This document shows positions 17,216 through 26,498 of a stretch of 64,000 bases of DNA, piece after piece. The position numbers and the translations under genes were made by a program. The stretch spans positions 186,001 through 250,000 of the forward strand of contig NZ_CANLYL010000004.1 of the NCBI RefSeq assembly GCF_947495275.1. The letters run 5' to 3'. Source of the stretch: an uncultured Roseobacter sp. (GTDB taxonomy: Bacteria > Pseudomonadota > Alphaproteobacteria > Rhodobacterales > Rhodobacteraceae). The notes under the pieces were generated by a model, which was not told where the DNA came from, did no database searches, and saw only the letters and a list, made by a program, of their open reading frames with translations. How positions within the stretch are numbered: position 1 is the stretch's first letter; every line of letters begins with the position of its first letter.

Positions 17216-18300
17216 TGGCCAAGATCACTCTGGACAATCTTGCGCATTCCTATTTGCCCAAACCGGGTGGCGAAGATGACTATGCGCTCAAAGAGTTGAA
17301 CCACGACTGGGTTGATGGCGAGGCCTACGCGCTTTTGGGGGCGTCTGGTTGCGGTAAATCCACCTTGCTGAACATCATATCCGGGCTGCTGCACCCCAGC
17401 CAGGGTCGCATTCTGTTTAACGATCAAGATGTGACGCAAGCGCCTACGGCAGAGCGCAACATCGCGCAGGTGTTCCAGTTTCCTGTGGTCTACGACACCA
17501 TGACGGTACGGGACAATCTCGCGTTTCCGCTGCGCAACCGTGGGGCGGAACCTGCTTATGTGGCTGAACGCGTCAATCAGATCGCCAAGATGATCGGCAT
17601 GGAAGCAGAGCTCAACCGCAAGGCACGCGGGTTGACGGCGGACGCCAAGCAGAAGATTTCCCTGGGGCGGGGCATGGTGCGCGAGGACGTGAATGCGCTG
17701 CTCTTTGACGAACCGTTGACGGTTATCGACCCGCATATGAAATGGGAACTCAGAACACAGCTGAAATCCCTGCATCACGAGTTTGGCCACACGATGATTT
17801 ACGTCACGCACGACCAGACCGAGGCGCTGACTTTCGCGGATAAGGTTGTGGTCATGTACGATGGGCGGGTGGTACAGATCGGCACCCCGCAGGAATTGTT
17901 CGAGCGGCCCGCGCATACGTTTGTCGGCTATTTTATCGGCTCACCCGGTATGAACCTCTTTGATGCGGAAATTGACGGCGCCGTTGCCCGGATCGCTGGG
18001 GTCAAGGTGCCGCTGGGGGCGGGCTACGCACCCCAGGACGGCAAGCTCCAGCTTGGCGTGCGACCGGAATTTGTCAATCTTTCAAAGGGCGAGGCCGGTG
18101 TGCCCGCGCGCATCACGCGGGTTGAAGATGTGGGACGACACAAGATCGTCAGGCTCGACGTTGCCGGCCGCGAGATCAGCGCCATTGCCGGGGAAAACGA
18201 CATTATCTCGACCGATGCTCAGAAAATCACCTTCGATCCGCAAGGCATCAATGTTTACGCTGATGACTGGCGCATTTCACCGACAGGGGAGGCCGCCTGA
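17215..18300 (+). CDS. glpT: Glycerol ABC transporter ATPase GlpT
   Basis: From ATG 17215 (TAATG overlap with glpS) the protein has 361 aa; an upstream in-frame start would lie inside glpS. Walker A is GASGCGKST, Walker B ALLFDEPLTVID, and the switch histidine is present in YVTHDQTEA. The signature motif is degenerate: LTADAKQKISLGRG instead of LSGGQxQR. This complements the defect in GlpS. A C-terminal domain of about 120 residues resembles that of maltose-type ATPases. The stop overlaps the glpP ATG. Confidence 0.87.
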   Translation: MAKITLDNLAHSYLPKPGGEDDYALKELNHDWVDGEAYALLGASGCGKSTLLNIISGLLHPSQGRILFNDQDVTQAPTAERNIAQVFQFPVVYDTMTVRDNLAFPLRNRGAEPAYVAERVNQIAKMIGMEAELNRKARGLTADAKQKISLGRGMVREDVNALLFDEPLTVIDPHMKWELRTQLKSLHHEFGHTMIYVTHDQTEALTFADKVVVMYDGRVVQIGTPQELFERPAHTFVGYFIGSPGMNLFDAEIDGAVARIAGVKVPLGAGYAPQDGKLQLGVRPEFVNLSKGEAGVPARITRVEDVGRHKIVRLDVAGREISAIAGENDIISTDAQKITFDPQGINVYADDWRISPTGEAA

Positions 18301-19172
18301 TGAACAAGACAGTCAACCAAAAAGCATGGTTTCTGGTGCTGCCGGTTTTGGTTCTGGTCGCGTTTTCCGCGGTCGTGCCGCTGATGACCGTCGTCAACTA
18401 TTCGGTGCAGGATACCTTCGGGAACAACCAGTTCTTCTGGGCCGGTTTGGAGTGGTTCAAGGAGATGCTCGAAGAGGAGCGCATGTGGGATGCGCTTTGG
18501 CGGCAGATGACATTTTCCGCGATCATTCTGGCCATTGAAGTCCCCTTGGGCATCTATGTGGCGCTGAACATGCCCAAACGCGGATTCTGGGCGTCGTTCT
18601 GCCTTGTGCTCATGTCCCTGCCGCTGCTGATCCCTTGGAACGTCGTCGGCACGATCTGGCAAATCTTTGGCCGCGTGGACATTGGCCTGCTTGGCTACAC
18701 GCTTGATAAGATGGGAATTTCCTACAATTACACCCAGGACATTCTGGCCGCCTGGATCACCGTGATCGTCATGGATGTCTGGCACTGGACGTCGCTGGTG
18801 GCGCTTCTGGCCTACGCGGGTCTGCAATCCATTCCGGACGCCTATTATCAGGCCGCCAAGATCGATCAGGCGAGTCGCTGGGCTGTTTTCCGCTATATCG
18901 AATTGCCGAAGATGGCGGGCGTGCTGATGATCGCGATCCTGCTTCGGTTCATGGACAGTTTCATGATCTACACCGAGCCTTTCGTGGTCACTGGCGGCGG
19001 GCCGGGCAATGCCACGACCTTCCTCTCCATCGACCTTGTGAAAATGGCGCTGGGGCAGTTTGACCTTGGACCGGCGGCGGCATTCTCGATCATGTATTTC
19101 CTCGTCATCCTTTTGATCTCATGGGTCTTTTACACAGTGATGACGAACCTCGACAAAAGGGACGGTGTGTGA
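18300..19172 (+). CDS. glpP: Glycerol ABC transporter permease GlpP
   Basis: The 290-aa protein has six hydrophobic segments of the MalF/UgpA permease type and a coupling loop around AAKIDQASRWAVFRYIELP. It is joined to glpT and glpQ by TGATG overlaps. Together with GlpQ it forms the transmembrane path for glycerol import; the assignment rests on operon order and family resemblance. Confidence 0.88.
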   Translation: MNKTVNQKAWFLVLPVLVLVAFSAVVPLMTVVNYSVQDTFGNNQFFWAGLEWFKEMLEEERMWDALWRQMTFSAIILAIEVPLGIYVALNMPKRGFWASFCLVLMSLPLLIPWNVVGTIWQIFGRVDIGLLGYTLDKMGISYNYTQDILAAWITVIVMDVWHWTSLVALLAYAGLQSIPDAYYQAAKIDQASRWAVFRYIELPKMAGVLMIAILLRFMDSFMIYTEPFVVTGGGPGNATTFLSIDLVKMALGQFDLGPAAAFSIMYFLVILLISWVFYTVMTNLDKRDGV

Positions 19173-20065
19173 TGTCTGATACCACCATTCAAGCACCCGG
19201 TGCCGGAACGCTTTCCGGCAAAGCGGCCCAAAGCGAGGTCAAACTTGGCCGTCGCAAGAGCCCCCGTGTAAACCGATCGGCCATTGTCATGGGGCTCTAT
19301 CTTCTGTTCCTGCTCCTGCCGATTTACTGGCTGATCAACATGAGCCTCAAGACGAACACGGAGATTTTGGGCGAATTCACACTGTTCCCCCGAAACCTGA
19401 CGCTGGCGAACTACGTGAAAATCCTGACCGATGAGAGCTGGTATATCGGCTATATTAACTCGCTGATCTACGTGGTCATGAACACGGCGATCAGCCTTGT
19501 TGTAGCACTGCCTGCGGCCTATGCGTTCAGCCGCTATTCCTTCATGGGCGACAAACACCTGTTCTTCTGGCTGCTGACCAACCGAATGGCGCCACCTGCG
19601 GTCTTTGCCCTGCCGTTCTTTCAGCTTTATTCGTCGGTGGGTCTCTTCGACACGCATATCGCGGTGGCATTGGCGCATTGCCTCTTCAACGTGCCGTTGG
19701 CGGTCTGGATCCTCGAAGGCTTCATGCGCGGCGTGCCCAAGGAAATTGATGAAACCGCCTATCTCGACGGCTACTCCTTCCCGCGTTTTTTCATCCGCAT
19801 CTTTACGCCGCTTATTGCGAGCGGGATTGGTGTGGCGGCGTTCTTCTGCTTCATGTTCTCATGGGTGGAACTGCTGCTGAGCCGGACCCTGACCACCGTG
19901 GATGCCAAACCCATCGCCGCGATCATGACCCGGACCCAAGGCGCGGCAGGCATCGACTGGGGCGTGCTGGCGGCAGCGGGCGTGCTGACCATCGTGCCGG
20001 GGGCTTTGGTGATCTATTTTGTACGCAACTACATCGCCAAGGGCTTCGCCCTGGGGAGGGTGTGA
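19172..20065 (+). CDS. glpQ: Glycerol ABC transporter permease GlpQ
   Basis: The 297-aa MalG-type permease starts at ATG 19172 overlapping the glpP stop; the longer frame from 19121 lies inside glpP. A hydrophilic N-terminal 35 residues precede six membrane segments, and the coupling loop is DETAYLDGYSFPRFFIRIFTP. It pairs with GlpP. Its stop overlaps the start of a small gene not usually found in this operon. Confidence 0.88.
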   Translation: MSDTTIQAPGAGTLSGKAAQSEVKLGRRKSPRVNRSAIVMGLYLLFLLLPIYWLINMSLKTNTEILGEFTLFPRNLTLANYVKILTDESWYIGYINSLIYVVMNTAISLVVALPAAYAFSRYSFMGDKHLFFWLLTNRMAPPAVFALPFFQLYSSVGLFDTHIAVALAHCLFNVPLAVWILEGFMRGVPKEIDETAYLDGYSFPRFFIRIFTPLIASGIGVAAFFCFMFSWVELLLSRTLTTVDAKPIAAIMTRTQGAAGIDWGVLAAAGVLTIVPGALVIYFVRNYIAKGFALGRV

Positions 20066-20418
20066 TGAGCGCTGAAGCGACAGCCACGATTCAGCCATAT
20101 ATCCCGTTGATCTCTGCGATCAGTGGCGGCGTTGTTGGTGGAGTGGTGACCGTATTTGGTCAGATTTTCGTACACAAATACAAAGAGCGTGAACGAAAGA
20201 AGTTGGAAAGCGTGCAAAAGAAAATGCTCGACAAAATGCTTCGTGATCCGACTTACGAATGGCGAAGTTTAAGCACGCTCAGAGGCACGGTAGGCGCAGA
20301 TTTGGAAACGGCGAAGCGCTTGCTCATAGACATTGGTGCCAGAGGTCGAATGGGAAATCCAAAGCAATGGGCACTTATGGAATTAAAACCTCTGCCGAAA
20401 GATGGAGACAATGAATAA
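20065..20418 (+). CDS. Small one-pass membrane protein inserted in the glp operon
   Basis: The 117-aa protein starts at ATG 20065 (TGATG overlap with glpQ) and ends at the first base of the next ATG, so it is fully embedded in the operon. It has one probable membrane helix (about 13-36, ISGGVVGGVVTVFGQIF), a basic coiled segment (KYKERERKKLESVQKKML) and a C-terminal module (YEWRSLSTLRGTVGADLETA, then RLLIDIGARGR) that looks like a small winged helix. I know no such member of the rhizobial glpSTPQUV operon. It is a hypothetical protein that might tether or sense something for the transporter, or it may be a recent insertion. Confidence 0.7.
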   Translation: MSAEATATIQPYIPLISAISGGVVGGVVTVFGQIFVHKYKERERKKLESVQKKMLDKMLRDPTYEWRSLSTLRGTVGADLETAKRLLIDIGARGRMGNPKQWALMELKPLPKDGDNE

Positions 20419-20690
20419 TGGCCTGGATGGCATGGACCGTACCGACGGCAATTTTCTTCGGGGTGATCGCGTGCCTGCTGATCACCTTCACGATACTTGC
20501 AATCAAATACCCGGAGACACCCCGCGTGGGCATTCTTCGGATCGAAACCACGCGCGGTGATCGTTTGTTCATCACGCTGTTGGGCTCAGCCTTCATCAAT
20601 CTGATCTGGCTGGGTCTTGAGGTCGCACCACAGCCATATGCGCTGTTGGCGTGTCTGGTCTATGCCGTGGCGGTGTTCCGCTGGGTTTAG
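20418..20690 (+). CDS. glpU: Small integral membrane protein GlpU (DUF2160 type)
   Basis: The 90-aa protein has two or three hydrophobic segments (residues about 8-28, 50-65 and 70-88) and resembles the DUF2160 small membrane proteins found in glycerol ABC operons. In Rhizobium leguminosarum the equivalent gene is glpU, of unknown role in the transporter. It overlaps the preceding gene by one base and is followed by a 77-base gap before glpV. Confidence 0.75.
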   Translation: MAWMAWTVPTAIFFGVIACLLITFTILAIKYPETPRVGILRIETTRGDRLFITLLGSAFINLIWLGLEVAPQPYALLACLVYAVAVFRWV

Positions 20691-20767
20691 ACCAGAAAGA
20701 ACGGCACGTCCGGAAACGTCCGGGCGGTCTGATAAAAACAGTTCAATAACGTCTTGGGAGGACAATC

Positions 20768-22489
20768 ATGAACTTATCTTTGAAATCAACCACAGCTGTG
20801 GGCGCGATGGTCGCGTGCATGGCCCTGCCGGCCTGGGCCGACATGGAAGCAGCAAAGGCGTTTCTCGACAACGAGATTGCCGGGCTCTCCGTGCTCGACC
20901 GCGCCGCTCAGGAAGCGGAGATGCAATTCTTCGTGGATGCGGCCAAGCCGTTCGAGGGCATGGAAATCAAGGTCGTCTCCGAGACGATCACAACGCATGA
21001 GTACGAATCTCAGGTGCTGGCCCCGGCTTTCACCGCGATCACCGGCATCAAGGTCACCCATGACCTGATTGGCGAAGGTGATGTGGTCGAAAAGCTGCAA
21101 ACACAGATGCAGTCGGGTGAGAACATCTATGACGCCTATGTCAACGACAGCGACCTGATCGGTACGCACTGGCGCTACCAGCAGGTGCGTAACCTGACCG
21201 ACTGGATGGCGGGCGAGGGCGCAGACGTGACCCTGTCCACACTAGACGTCGATGACTTCATCGGCACATCCTTTACCACCGGCCCGGATGGCAAGCTCTA
21301 CCAGCTGCCCACACAGCAGTTCGCGAACCTCTATTGGTTCCGCTATGACTGGTTCAACGACGACAAGAACAAGGCTGATTTCAAAGAGAAATATGGCTAT
21401 GATCTGGGCGTTCCGGTGAATTGGTCGGCCTATGAGGACATTGCCGAATTCTTCACCGGCCGTGACCTGAGCCACATGGGTGTCGATGGCGAAGTCTTTG
21501 GCAACATGGACTACGGTAAGAAAGATCCCTCATTGGGCTGGCGCTACACCGACGCGTGGATGTCCATGGCGGGCATGGGCGACGTTGGCGAGCCAAACGG
21601 TCTGCCAGTCGATGAATGGGGTATCCGTGTGAACGAGAACTCCCAGCCCACAGGGTCCTGTGTGGCACGTGGTGGTGCGACGAACTCGCCTGCGGCTGTC
21701 TACGCGGTGACCAAGGCGATCGAATGGCTGCAGAAGTATTCACCGCCTGCGGCTGCTGGCATGACCTTCGGCGAAGCCGGACCAATCCCGGCGCAGGGCA
21801 ACGTGGCCCAGCAGATGTTCTGGTATACGGCCTTTACCGCCGCAACCGTTCTGCCGGATTTGCCTGTGATGAACGAAGATGGCACGCCCAAGTGGCGCAT
21901 GGCCCCTTCGCCCCATGGCGCATACTGGAAAGAGGGTCAGAAGATCGGCTATCAGGACGCAGGCAGCTGGACGCTGATGGAATCAACGCCTGTGGACCGC
22001 GCCAAGGCCGCGTGGCTCTATGCGCAGTTCGTGGTGTCCAAGACGGTGGACCTGAAGAAATCTGACGTTGGTCTGACCTTCATTCGCGAATCCACAATTG
22101 ACGCGGATCACTTCACGCAACGTGCCGACAAGTTGGGCGGTCTGGTGGAATTCTACCGCTCGCCTGCGCGGGTGGCATGGTCCCCAACCGGCACCAACGT
22201 TCCGGATTATCCGAAGCTGGCGCAGCTGTGGTGGCAGAACATCGGCGACGCAATGTCCGGTGCGAAAACACCTCAGGAAGCGCTGGATGCACTTTGCGCC
22301 GATCAGGAAAAAGTACTTGAGCGTCTGGAACGCGCAGGTGTTCAGGGTGATCTGGGTCCCGTGATGAACGAGGAAATGAGTGCGGATCACTGGTTCGGCC
22401 AGCCCGGTGCGCCTTATGCCAAGCTCGAGAACGAAGACGAAGAGCCACAGACCGTCAGCTACGACGAGCTGATCAAGTCCTGGCAGTAA
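20768..22489 (+). CDS. glpV: Glycerol ABC transporter substrate-binding protein
   Basis: The 573-aa protein starts behind GGGAGGA and has a signal peptide cleaved after LPAWA (about 25). It is the large solute-binding subunit expected after glpU and should capture glycerol in the periplasm. Its size exceeds most binding proteins but suits this family. The separate strong ribosome site and the 77-base gap fit higher synthesis than the membrane parts. A strong intrinsic terminator follows at 22504-22534. Confidence 0.9.
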   Translation: MNLSLKSTTAVGAMVACMALPAWADMEAAKAFLDNEIAGLSVLDRAAQEAEMQFFVDAAKPFEGMEIKVVSETITTHEYESQVLAPAFTAITGIKVTHDLIGEGDVVEKLQTQMQSGENIYDAYVNDSDLIGTHWRYQQVRNLTDWMAGEGADVTLSTLDVDDFIGTSFTTGPDGKLYQLPTQQFANLYWFRYDWFNDDKNKADFKEKYGYDLGVPVNWSAYEDIAEFFTGRDLSHMGVDGEVFGNMDYGKKDPSLGWRYTDAWMSMAGMGDVGEPNGLPVDEWGIRVNENSQPTGSCVARGGATNSPAAVYAVTKAIEWLQKYSPPAAAGMTFGEAGPIPAQGNVAQQMFWYTAFTAATVLPDLPVMNEDGTPKWRMAPSPHGAYWKEGQKIGYQDAGSWTLMESTPVDRAKAAWLYAQFVVSKTVDLKKSDVGLTFIRESTIDADHFTQRADKLGGLVEFYRSPARVAWSPTGTNVPDYPKLAQLWWQNIGDAMSGAKTPQEALDALCADQEKVLERLERAGVQGDLGPVMNEEMSADHWFGQPGAPYAKLENEDEEPQTVSYDELIKSWQ

Positions 22490-22503
22490 CTCTTTGACTT
22501 TTG

Positions 22504-22534
22504 GCCGGGGCGCTCGCTTGCGCCCCGGCTTTTT
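22504..22534 (+). terminator. Rho-independent terminator after glpV
   Basis: GCCGGGGCGC (22504-22513) pairs perfectly with GCGCCCCGGC (22520-22529) around a 6-base loop, followed by five T (22530-22534). It lies 14 bases after the glpV stop and 47 bases before glpK, so glpK may depend on read-through or its own promoter. Confidence 0.88.
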
Positions 22535-22581
22535 CATGGGCAAAATCGCCCAGCAGAATTCAGTGATATCCGGGGGGAACC

Positions 22582-24069
22582 ATGACCCATATTCTTGCGA
22601 TTGATCAGGGAACCACATCTTCGCGCGCGATCGTTTTCGACGCCAATATGAAGATCAAATCCAGCGCGCAGGAAGAATTTCCGCAGCACTTTCCAGACAG
22701 CGGTTGGGTCGAGCATGATCCAGATGATTTGTGGTCAACCACGGCTGGAACATGTCGGGCTGCCGTCGAAAAGGCAGGGCTTGGACCGGATGATATCGCG
22801 GCAATCGGCATCACCAACCAGCGTGAAACCGTGGTCGTTTGGGAAAAGGAAACGGGCAAACCGATCCACAACGCGATTGTCTGGCAGGATCGCCGCACGG
22901 CGGATTATTGTCGTGAATTGCGCGAGGCCGGGCATGACAAGATGATCACGGCAAAAACGGGGCTTCTGGCGGACCCGTATTTCTCCGGCACAAAGCTGAA
23001 ATGGATTTTAGACCATGTGGACGGCGCGCGCGACCGGGCGCGGGCGGGGGAGCTGCTCTTTGGCACCGTTGACAGTTTCCTGATCTGGAAGCTCACGGGG
23101 GGTGCTGCGCATGTGACCGATGCCACCAATGCCGCGCGCACGCTACTTTATGACATTCACAAGGGGCGCTGGAGCACGTCGATCTGTGATCTTTTTGATA
23201 TCCCTATGCAGATGCTGCCCGAGGTCAAGGATTGTGCCGCGGATTTCGGCACGACGCGGCCTGATCTCTTTGGCCGTCCGATCCCCATTCTGGGCGTTGC
23301 CGGAGATCAGCAGGCCGCCACCATCGGGCAGGCGTGTTTCGAGCCCGGCATGTTGAAATCCACCTATGGCACCGGCTGTTTTGCCTTGTTGAACACGGGC
23401 GAAACGGCCGTGGCGTCCAAGAACCGTTTGCTGACAACCATTGCGTATCAATTCGATGGCAAACCGACCTATGCGCTCGAAGGGTCGATTTTTGTTGCCG
23501 GGGCAGTTGTGCAATGGCTGCGCGACGGTTTGAAAATCATCCGTGACGCCGCCGAAACCCAACCTCTGGCTGAAAAGGCGGACCCCAATCAGAATGTTGT
23601 GCTGGTGCCTGCTTTCGTGGGCCTCGGTGCGCCCTATTGGAACGCAGAATGTCGAGGTGCTGTCTTTGGCCTGACACGCAATTCGGGGCCGGAAGAATAC
23701 GCAAAAGCCGCGTTGGAAAGCGTCGGCTACCAAACCCGCGACTTGCTGGAGGCGATGCAAGCCGACTGGCAAGGCGAAGGGGCAGGGGCCACGTTACGGG
23801 TCGATGGGGGGATGTCAGCCTCTGATTGGGCGATGCAATTTCTGTCCGACATCATTGGCGCGCCGGTGGATCGCCCGGAAGTGCTGGAAACAACGGCGCT
23901 TGGCGCTGCATGGCTGGCCGGTCAACGTGCGGGCCTCTATCCGGATATGGAAGGATTCGCGAAGAACTGGGCATTGGAACGTCAGTTTGCGCCTCAAATG
24001 GGCGAAGCGGTGCGTGCCGAAAAATACGGTGCCTGGAAACGCGCGGTCGACGCGACCATGCGTTTTTGA
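22582..24069 (+). CDS. glpK: Glycerol kinase
   Basis: The 495-aa FGGY-family kinase phosphorylates glycerol to glycerol 3-phosphate. [13 protein letters not shown] (about 7-19) is the phosphate-binding segment, and [19 protein letters not shown] and [12 protein letters not shown] are typical GlpK blocks. It starts at ATG 22582 behind GGGGGG. It follows the glp transporter terminator and supplies GlpD's substrate. Its TGA stop overlaps the TTG start of the next gene. Confidence 0.96.
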   Translation: MTHILAIDQGTTSSRAIVFDANMKIKSSAQEEFPQHFPDSGWVEHDPDDLWSTTAGTCRAAVEKAGLGPDDIAAIGITNQRETVVVWEKETGKPIHNAIVWQDRRTADYCRELREAGHDKMITAKTGLLADPYFSGTKLKWILDHVDGARDRARAGELLFGTVDSFLIWKLTGGAAHVTDATNAARTLLYDIHKGRWSTSICDLFDIPMQMLPEVKDCAADFGTTRPDLFGRPIPILGVAGDQQAATIGQACFEPGMLKSTYGTGCFALLNTGETAVASKNRLLTTIAYQFDGKPTYALEGSIFVAGAVVQWLRDGLKIIRDAAETQPLAEKADPNQNVVLVPAFVGLGAPYWNAECRGAVFGLTRNSGPEEYAKAALESVGYQTRDLLEAMQADWQGEGAGATLRVDGGMSASDWAMQFLSDIIGAPVDRPEVLETTALGAAWLAGQRAGLYPDMEGFAKNWALERQFAPQMGEAVRAEKYGAWKRAVDATMRF

Positions 24070-25217
24070 AACTCCCGGCCTTCAGCTTTCTGACCGCGGG
24101 TCGCGTCATTTTTGGCCGGAGCACCTGTGATCAGGTCACCAGCGAACTGCGTGCATGTGGCAGGCGGATCATGCTGGTGCGGGGGCGATCTGTCGCTTGG
24201 GCCGATCAGTTGGAGGCCGATCTGAACGGATCGGGTGCGCTCTGCGCGACGGCGATCAGCGCAGGTGAGCCGACAATTGACGACGTGCAACAGGCTTTGG
24301 TGATGGGCCGCGCGGCAAAGGTTGACGCAGTGGTTGCCGTCGGAGGCGGCGCGGTTATCGATCTTGGCAAGGCGATTGCTGCGCTTTTGCCAGCTAGCGG
24401 AACAATTTTGGACCATCTCGAAGGGGTCGGAGGGGCCAAACCGCTTGAGCATGATCCGCTGCCCTTCGTGGCGATGCCAACCACATCCGGCACGGGCGCG
24501 GAAGTCACCAAGAACGCCGTTATCACCGTGCCGGATGCCGGTCGCAAGGTGAGCCTGCGCGATGATCGCATGCTTCCGGATGTCGCCATCATTGACCCGG
24601 CGCTGACGGATAATCTGCCTCGTGCGCAGACATTAGCATCGGGGCTGGACGCGCTGACACAGGTGATAGAACCCTATCTTTCCACACGTGCAAACCCGCT
24701 GACAGATGCGCTTTGCCGGGACGCCATTCCACGCGGTGCCTACGCCCTTGCGCGGTTGGCGGCCGGGGACGACGCCCAGGCCCGCGACGAGATGGCATTC
24801 GTGAGCCTCGCCGGTGGTCTGGCGCTTGCAAACGCTGGTCTTGGCGCTGTGCACGGTCTGGCCGGGGTGTTGGGCGGGCGTCTCGGCGCGCCTCATGGTC
24901 TGGTTTGCGGTCGCCTCCTGGGGCCGGTGCTGTCAGCCAATGCTGAGCATCTGGTGCAGGAGGGCAAGGAAACCACACGGTTTGACGAGGTCGCAGATTG
25001 GCTTGGTTCCGCATTTGGGATTGATCGTTCGGATGTGTTCCATGGATTGCCGGATTTGCTGGACCAATGGCGGGTCCCCCGGCTTGACCAATGGATCGCC
25101 GGAGACGTTGATTTGGATGCCATAGCCGAGGAGGCCGCCAAAGCCTCTTCGATGAAATCCAACCCCTGCGCGCTGTCCTCAAGCCATCTGGTGGGTGCCA
25201 TGCGGCAGACCCTCTGA
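24066..25217 (+). CDS. Iron-type alcohol dehydrogenase
   Basis: From TTG 24066, which overlaps the glpK stop as TTGA, the protein has 383 aa and aligns with the family N-terminus ([12 protein letters not shown]). Upstream in-frame ATGs lie inside glpK and add 80 residues unlike the family. The NAD(P) loop [11 protein letters not shown] lies at 93-103. Metal ligands expected by family position are Asp195, His263 and His277, but the second ligand is Gln199 (DALTQVIE) instead of histidine. Likely role is interconversion of an alcohol and aldehyde or ketone linked to glycerol metabolism; the substrate is unknown. Confidence 0.82.
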   Translation: MKLPAFSFLTAGRVIFGRSTCDQVTSELRACGRRIMLVRGRSVAWADQLEADLNGSGALCATAISAGEPTIDDVQQALVMGRAAKVDAVVAVGGGAVIDLGKAIAALLPASGTILDHLEGVGGAKPLEHDPLPFVAMPTTSGTGAEVTKNAVITVPDAGRKVSLRDDRMLPDVAIIDPALTDNLPRAQTLASGLDALTQVIEPYLSTRANPLTDALCRDAIPRGAYALARLAAGDDAQARDEMAFVSLAGGLALANAGLGAVHGLAGVLGGRLGAPHGLVCGRLLGPVLSANAEHLVQEGKETTRFDEVADWLGSAFGIDRSDVFHGLPDLLDQWRVPRLDQWIAGDVDLDAIAEEAAKASSMKSNPCALSSSHLVGAMRQTL

Positions 25218-25220
25218 AGC

Positions 25221-26432
25221 CTACACAGAAGACAGACCTGCATTGGTATTCAGAAAATATTGCGAAAAGATCGGGCCGCTTGCCGCACCGATCGCCCGCG
25301 CGTTAAACCCGATATCGCCAGCTTCGATACGCGGCGTCAGCAGGCCCCGCGTGTCTTGCGTGACCAGATAACGCCGGACCCTTTCGACAAGCTCCGCCCG
25401 CACCGAATCCGGAAAGGCCCCATCTATCAGGATGGCCTCGAAATCAATGACCGAACATATCGACAAGGCGGCTTTGGCCAGTTCCTGTGCCGTCTCGCCG
25501 ATCCAGGGGTCCACATACCGCGTCAGATCGTTCCAGTCCTGCGGCATCTGCCATAGCCGCTTGGGGTCCAACCCAACCTCGACCAGACGCCCTTCGAGCA
25601 AATGCAGGGAGGCCACATCGATCAGCTGGCGGCTTTCGCCGAGCGGCCCAGTGCTGCGCAAAGACCCCAGAGCGCCCGCATTGCCCTGATTGCCTTCGAA
25701 AACCGTGTGATTCAAAACCACGCCACCACCGATGAAAGAGCCGATGTAGAAATACGCATAGTCGCGATACTCCTTGCCGAGCCCGTAAAGGTGTTCGGCG
25801 CGGCAGGCGGCGGTTGCGTCGTTGCAGACAAAAATCGGCAGGGTACTGAATTTGGCCACCTCCTCAGCGAACCGAGTGTCCTTCCAGGAACTGAAGTCTT
25901 CTACAGCCGGACCAGAGAGATCATGCCATTTCCAGAGCTCAAAAGGGGAAGCAACGCCAATGCCGCAAATGCGGGACTGTTGCGCGGCACTCATTTCCTC
26001 CATCAATTGATCGATCCCGTCTTCGAGAAATCCAAAAACGGTTTCCGGTAGCGGATAAGGGTAGGAGAGATGCACCTGTTTGATCACGTCTCCCTTGAAA
26101 TTCAGGAGGAGCAATTCAGCACTGCGCCGTCCGATTTTCAGCCCAAAGGCAAACACACCCTCCGGTGACAAATCCATTGGAATGGAGGGTTTCCCCACCT
26201 TGCCACGCTGAGGTGCGCCGCGTGCCAGCAGGCCGTCTTTTTCCAGTTTTCGCAGAATTACAGAAACCGTTTGAGGAGACAGCCCGGCCATTCGCGCAAG
26301 GTCACTTCCGGGCATCGGACCATGCCGCATGAACATGGAAAGAAGCAGGCGCTCGTTGTAGTTGCGCACCCCGCGCTGATTCACGCCGCTGCTTAATCCT
26401 TTGACCTTGTTGCCGTCCATAAGGTCGTCCAC
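25221..26432 (-). CDS. frcR: ROK-family transcriptional regulator of the fructose operon
   Basis: The 403-aa protein starts at GTG 26432 with AAGGA nine bases upstream; ATG 26420 is an alternative. An N-terminal MarR-like helix-turn-helix (GSDLARMAGLSPQTVSVILRKL, in two parts) precedes a ROK domain. The kinase-type DxGxT loop is replaced by LKIGRRS and the usual CxCGxxGCxE zinc motif is absent, so it is a pure regulator. It is divergent from frcB, as frcR is in Sinorhizobium. Its stop lies three bases from the convergent alcohol dehydrogenase stop. Confidence 0.8.
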   Translation of the reverse strand: MDDLMDGNKVKGLSSGVNQRGVRNYNERLLLSMFMRHGPMPGSDLARMAGLSPQTVSVILRKLEKDGLLARGAPQRGKVGKPSIPMDLSPEGVFAFGLKIGRRSAELLLLNFKGDVIKQVHLSYPYPLPETVFGFLEDGIDQLMEEMSAAQQSRICGIGVASPFELWKWHDLSGPAVEDFSSWKDTRFAEEVAKFSTLPIFVCNDATAACRAEHLYGLGKEYRDYAYFYIGSFIGGGVVLNHTVFEGNQGNAGALGSLRSTGPLGESRQLIDVASLHLLEGRLVEVGLDPKRLWQMPQDWNDLTRYVDPWIGETAQELAKAALSICSVIDFEAILIDGAFPDSVRAELVERVRRYLVTQDTRGLLTPRIEAGDIGFNARAIGAASGPIFSQYFLNTNAGLSSV

Positions 26433-26469
26433 GCCTTTATTTCCTTAGGTAATATCAACTTTTCGAATT

Positions 26470-26498
26470 AATAAATCAAGTTTATTTATTTATTGACA
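26470..26498 (+). promoter_or_regulatory. Candidate FrcR site and -35 element before frcB
   Basis: AATAAA (26470-26475) and TTTATT (26481-26486) form an inverted repeat with a 5-base spacer in a strongly A/T-rich patch. TTGACA follows at 26493-26498 and matches a -35 box, though no good -10 is seen 17 bases on. GACAC (26495-26499) also mirrors GTGTC (26515-26519). The position between divergent frcR and frcB fits ROK control. Confidence 0.4.

Noticed and set aside
20691-20767. Tandem ACGTCCGG repeats before glpV
   Set aside because: Only two short copies exist, with no regular spacing or clear dyad, so they are not a convincing repeat or operator.
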